A stretch of DNA of 5,890 bases from Desulfobacteraceae bacterium (GTDB lineage Bacteria > Desulfobacterota > Desulfobacteria > Desulfobacterales > Desulfosalsimonadaceae): the NCBI GenBank assembly GCA_003551985.1, contig PUOB01000254.1, positions 1 to 5,890 of the forward strand. The letters run 5' to 3'. The notes beneath the pieces are model-generated. The model did no database searches, was not told the origin of the DNA, and saw only the letters and a program-made list of their open reading frames with translations. The stretch's first letter is position 1; each line of letters opens with the position of its first letter. Position numbers and translations under genes: made by a program. Positions 4,947-5,890 of this stretch are shown here, piece after piece.

Positions 4947-5890
4947 TTATTCGTCCGATTTGTCCGGATCAATGGTGGTCTCCTTGCCGCCGATGGTATC
5001 CCGCATCCCGGTATCCGCCTGAATATTCTGCATGCGGTAATAATCCATGATACCCAGGTTGCCTTTCCTGAAAGCCTCGGCAATGGCGATGGGGACCTGG
5101 GCTTCGTTTTCCACGACCTTGGCCCGCATCTCCTGGACCTTGGCCCGCATCTCCTGCTCCGCTGCATAGGCCATGGCGCGGCGCTCCTCGGCCTTGGCCT
5201 GGGCAATCTTCTTATCCGCTTCGGCCCGGTCGGTTTCCAATTCGGCCCCGATGTTCTTGCCAACGTCCACATCCGCGATATCGATGGACAAAATTTCATA
5301 GGCGGTGCCGGCATCGAGCCCTTTTTCAAGGACGCGCTTGGAGATGGAATCCGGGTTTTCCAGCACCATCTTGTGACTTTCGGAAGACCCGATGGTGGTG
5401 ACGATCCCCTCGCCGACACGCGCGAGTATAGTTTCTTCACCCGCGCCGCCGACGAGCCGGTCGATGTTGGCCCGCACCGTCACCCGTGAAAGGGCCTTCA
5501 ACTGGATGCCGTCCTTGGCCATGGCAGCAACCAGAGGGGTCTCGATCACCTTGGGATTCACACTCATCTGCACGGCTTCAAGCACGTTGCGGCCCGCCAG
5601 ATCGATTGCGGCGGCCCGGTTGAACTTCAGGTCGATATTGGCCTTGTCCGCCGCGATAAGGGCCTGGATGACGCGCATGACGTCGCCGCCGGCAAGGTAG
5701 TGCGATTCAAGGTCATTGGTCGAAATATCGATGCCGGCTTTTACGGCCATGATCTTGGCATTGACGATCAGTTTGGGCGATATCTTCCTGAGCCGCATGA
5801 AGATGATATTGAAAAGCCCGACCTTGGCCCCGGATACCAGACCCTGGATCCACAGCGAAATAGCGGACCCGACGAAATAAAACAATATAA
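4947..5890 (-). CDS. floA: Flotillin-like protein FloA (partial, N-terminus outside window)
   Basis: The frame is open to the right edge and gives 313 visible residues, close to the ~330 of Bacillus FloA, so about 20 N-terminal residues are missing. The TTG at 5885 is therefore unlikely to be the real start. FloA is a membrane-anchored SPFH-family scaffold of functional membrane microdomains. Numbering from that TTG, a hydrophobic N-terminal hairpin (residues 1-30) precedes MRLRK; family hallmarks follow: [11 protein letters not shown] (59-69), [20 protein letters not shown] (91-110), [18 protein letters not shown] (135-152), [16 protein letters not shown] (153-168) and [18 protein letters not shown] (197-214). 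A long charged Ala/Glu/Arg coiled coil (about 215-270) contains the doubled EMRAKV heptad, encoded by a 21-bp tandem duplication (5116-5157, 20 of 21 identical). An NfeD-like partner is often found next to floA and may lie just outside. The stop codon is followed by repeat copy B. Confidence 0.96.
   Translation of the reverse strand, partial: ILFYFVGSAISLWIQGLVSGAKVGLFNIIFMRLRKISPKLIVNAKIMAVKAGIDISTNDLESHYLAGGDVMRVIQALIAADKANIDLKFNRAAAIDLAGRNVLEAVQMSVNPKVIETPLVAAMAKDGIQLKALSRVTVRANIDRLVGGAGEETILARVGEGIVTTIGSSESHKMVLENPDSISKRVLEKGLDAGTAYEILSIDIADVDVGKNIGAELETDRAEADKKIAQAKAEERRAMAYAAEQEMRAKVQEMRAKVVENEAQVPIAIAEAFRKGNLGIMDYYRMQNIQADTGMRDTIGGKETTIDPDKSDE

Noticed and set aside
5116..5157. 21-bp tandem duplication in floA as a recent expansion
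   Set aside because: The doubled EMRAxV heptad also appears in the Bacillus FloA coiled coil as I recall it, so it is an ordinary family feature rather than a new duplication.

Overview
The window looks like a piece of chromosome from an anaerobic, selenocysteine-using bacterium. The gene families (a selenium-dependent, NuoG-fused formate dehydrogenase with NuoE/HndA-like and HndB-like partners, plus a flotillin-like FloA) and the many short palindromic and heptamer repeats suggest a sulfate-reducing or syntrophic Desulfobacterota member. That placement is inference; nothing here fixes the taxon.

Layout, left to right. Positions 1-281 (minus) hold the N-terminal part of a NuoE/HndA-type [2Fe-2S] subunit that runs off the window. 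Positions 282-722 are non-coding: copy A of a ~165-bp hairpin-rich repeat, an AT-rich candidate promoter zone, and a half copy of a second palindromic repeat. Positions 723-1055 (plus) hold a small HndB-like ferredoxin-domain protein. Positions 1050-1200 hold two oppositely oriented arrays of 7-bp units that touch the stop codons of the two convergent genes. Positions 1199-3964 (minus) hold a full-length fdhA of 921 residues, read through an in-frame TGA (2834-2836) as selenocysteine; a clear bacterial SECIS hairpin follows the TGA. Positions 4038-4613 (minus) hold a small protein of unknown function with one N-terminal membrane segment. Positions 4611-4939 are two back-to-back MITE-like repeats, the second being an inverted copy (B) of the repeat at 335-499. 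Positions 4947-5890 (minus) hold floA, lacking its extreme N-terminus.

How the genes may work together. FdhA carries its own NuoG-like iron-sulfur relay in front of the molybdenum/tungsten-bis-MGD catalytic module. The NuoE/HndA-like subunit, and presumably a NuoF-like flavoprotein beyond the left edge, would link formate oxidation to NAD(P), possibly with ferredoxin bifurcation. The HndB-like protein is a plausible accessory electron-transfer subunit, but it lies on the opposite strand from fdhA and the NuoE-like gene. FloA and the small membrane protein look like a separate membrane-organisation unit that happens to lie upstream of fdhA.

The points most worth a second look are the selenocysteine site (naive gene calling splits this gene in two), the unusually spaced His/Cys cluster near the FdhA N-terminus, and the repeat families that have settled at gene boundaries. 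I see no convincing new defence, CRISPR or mobile system.
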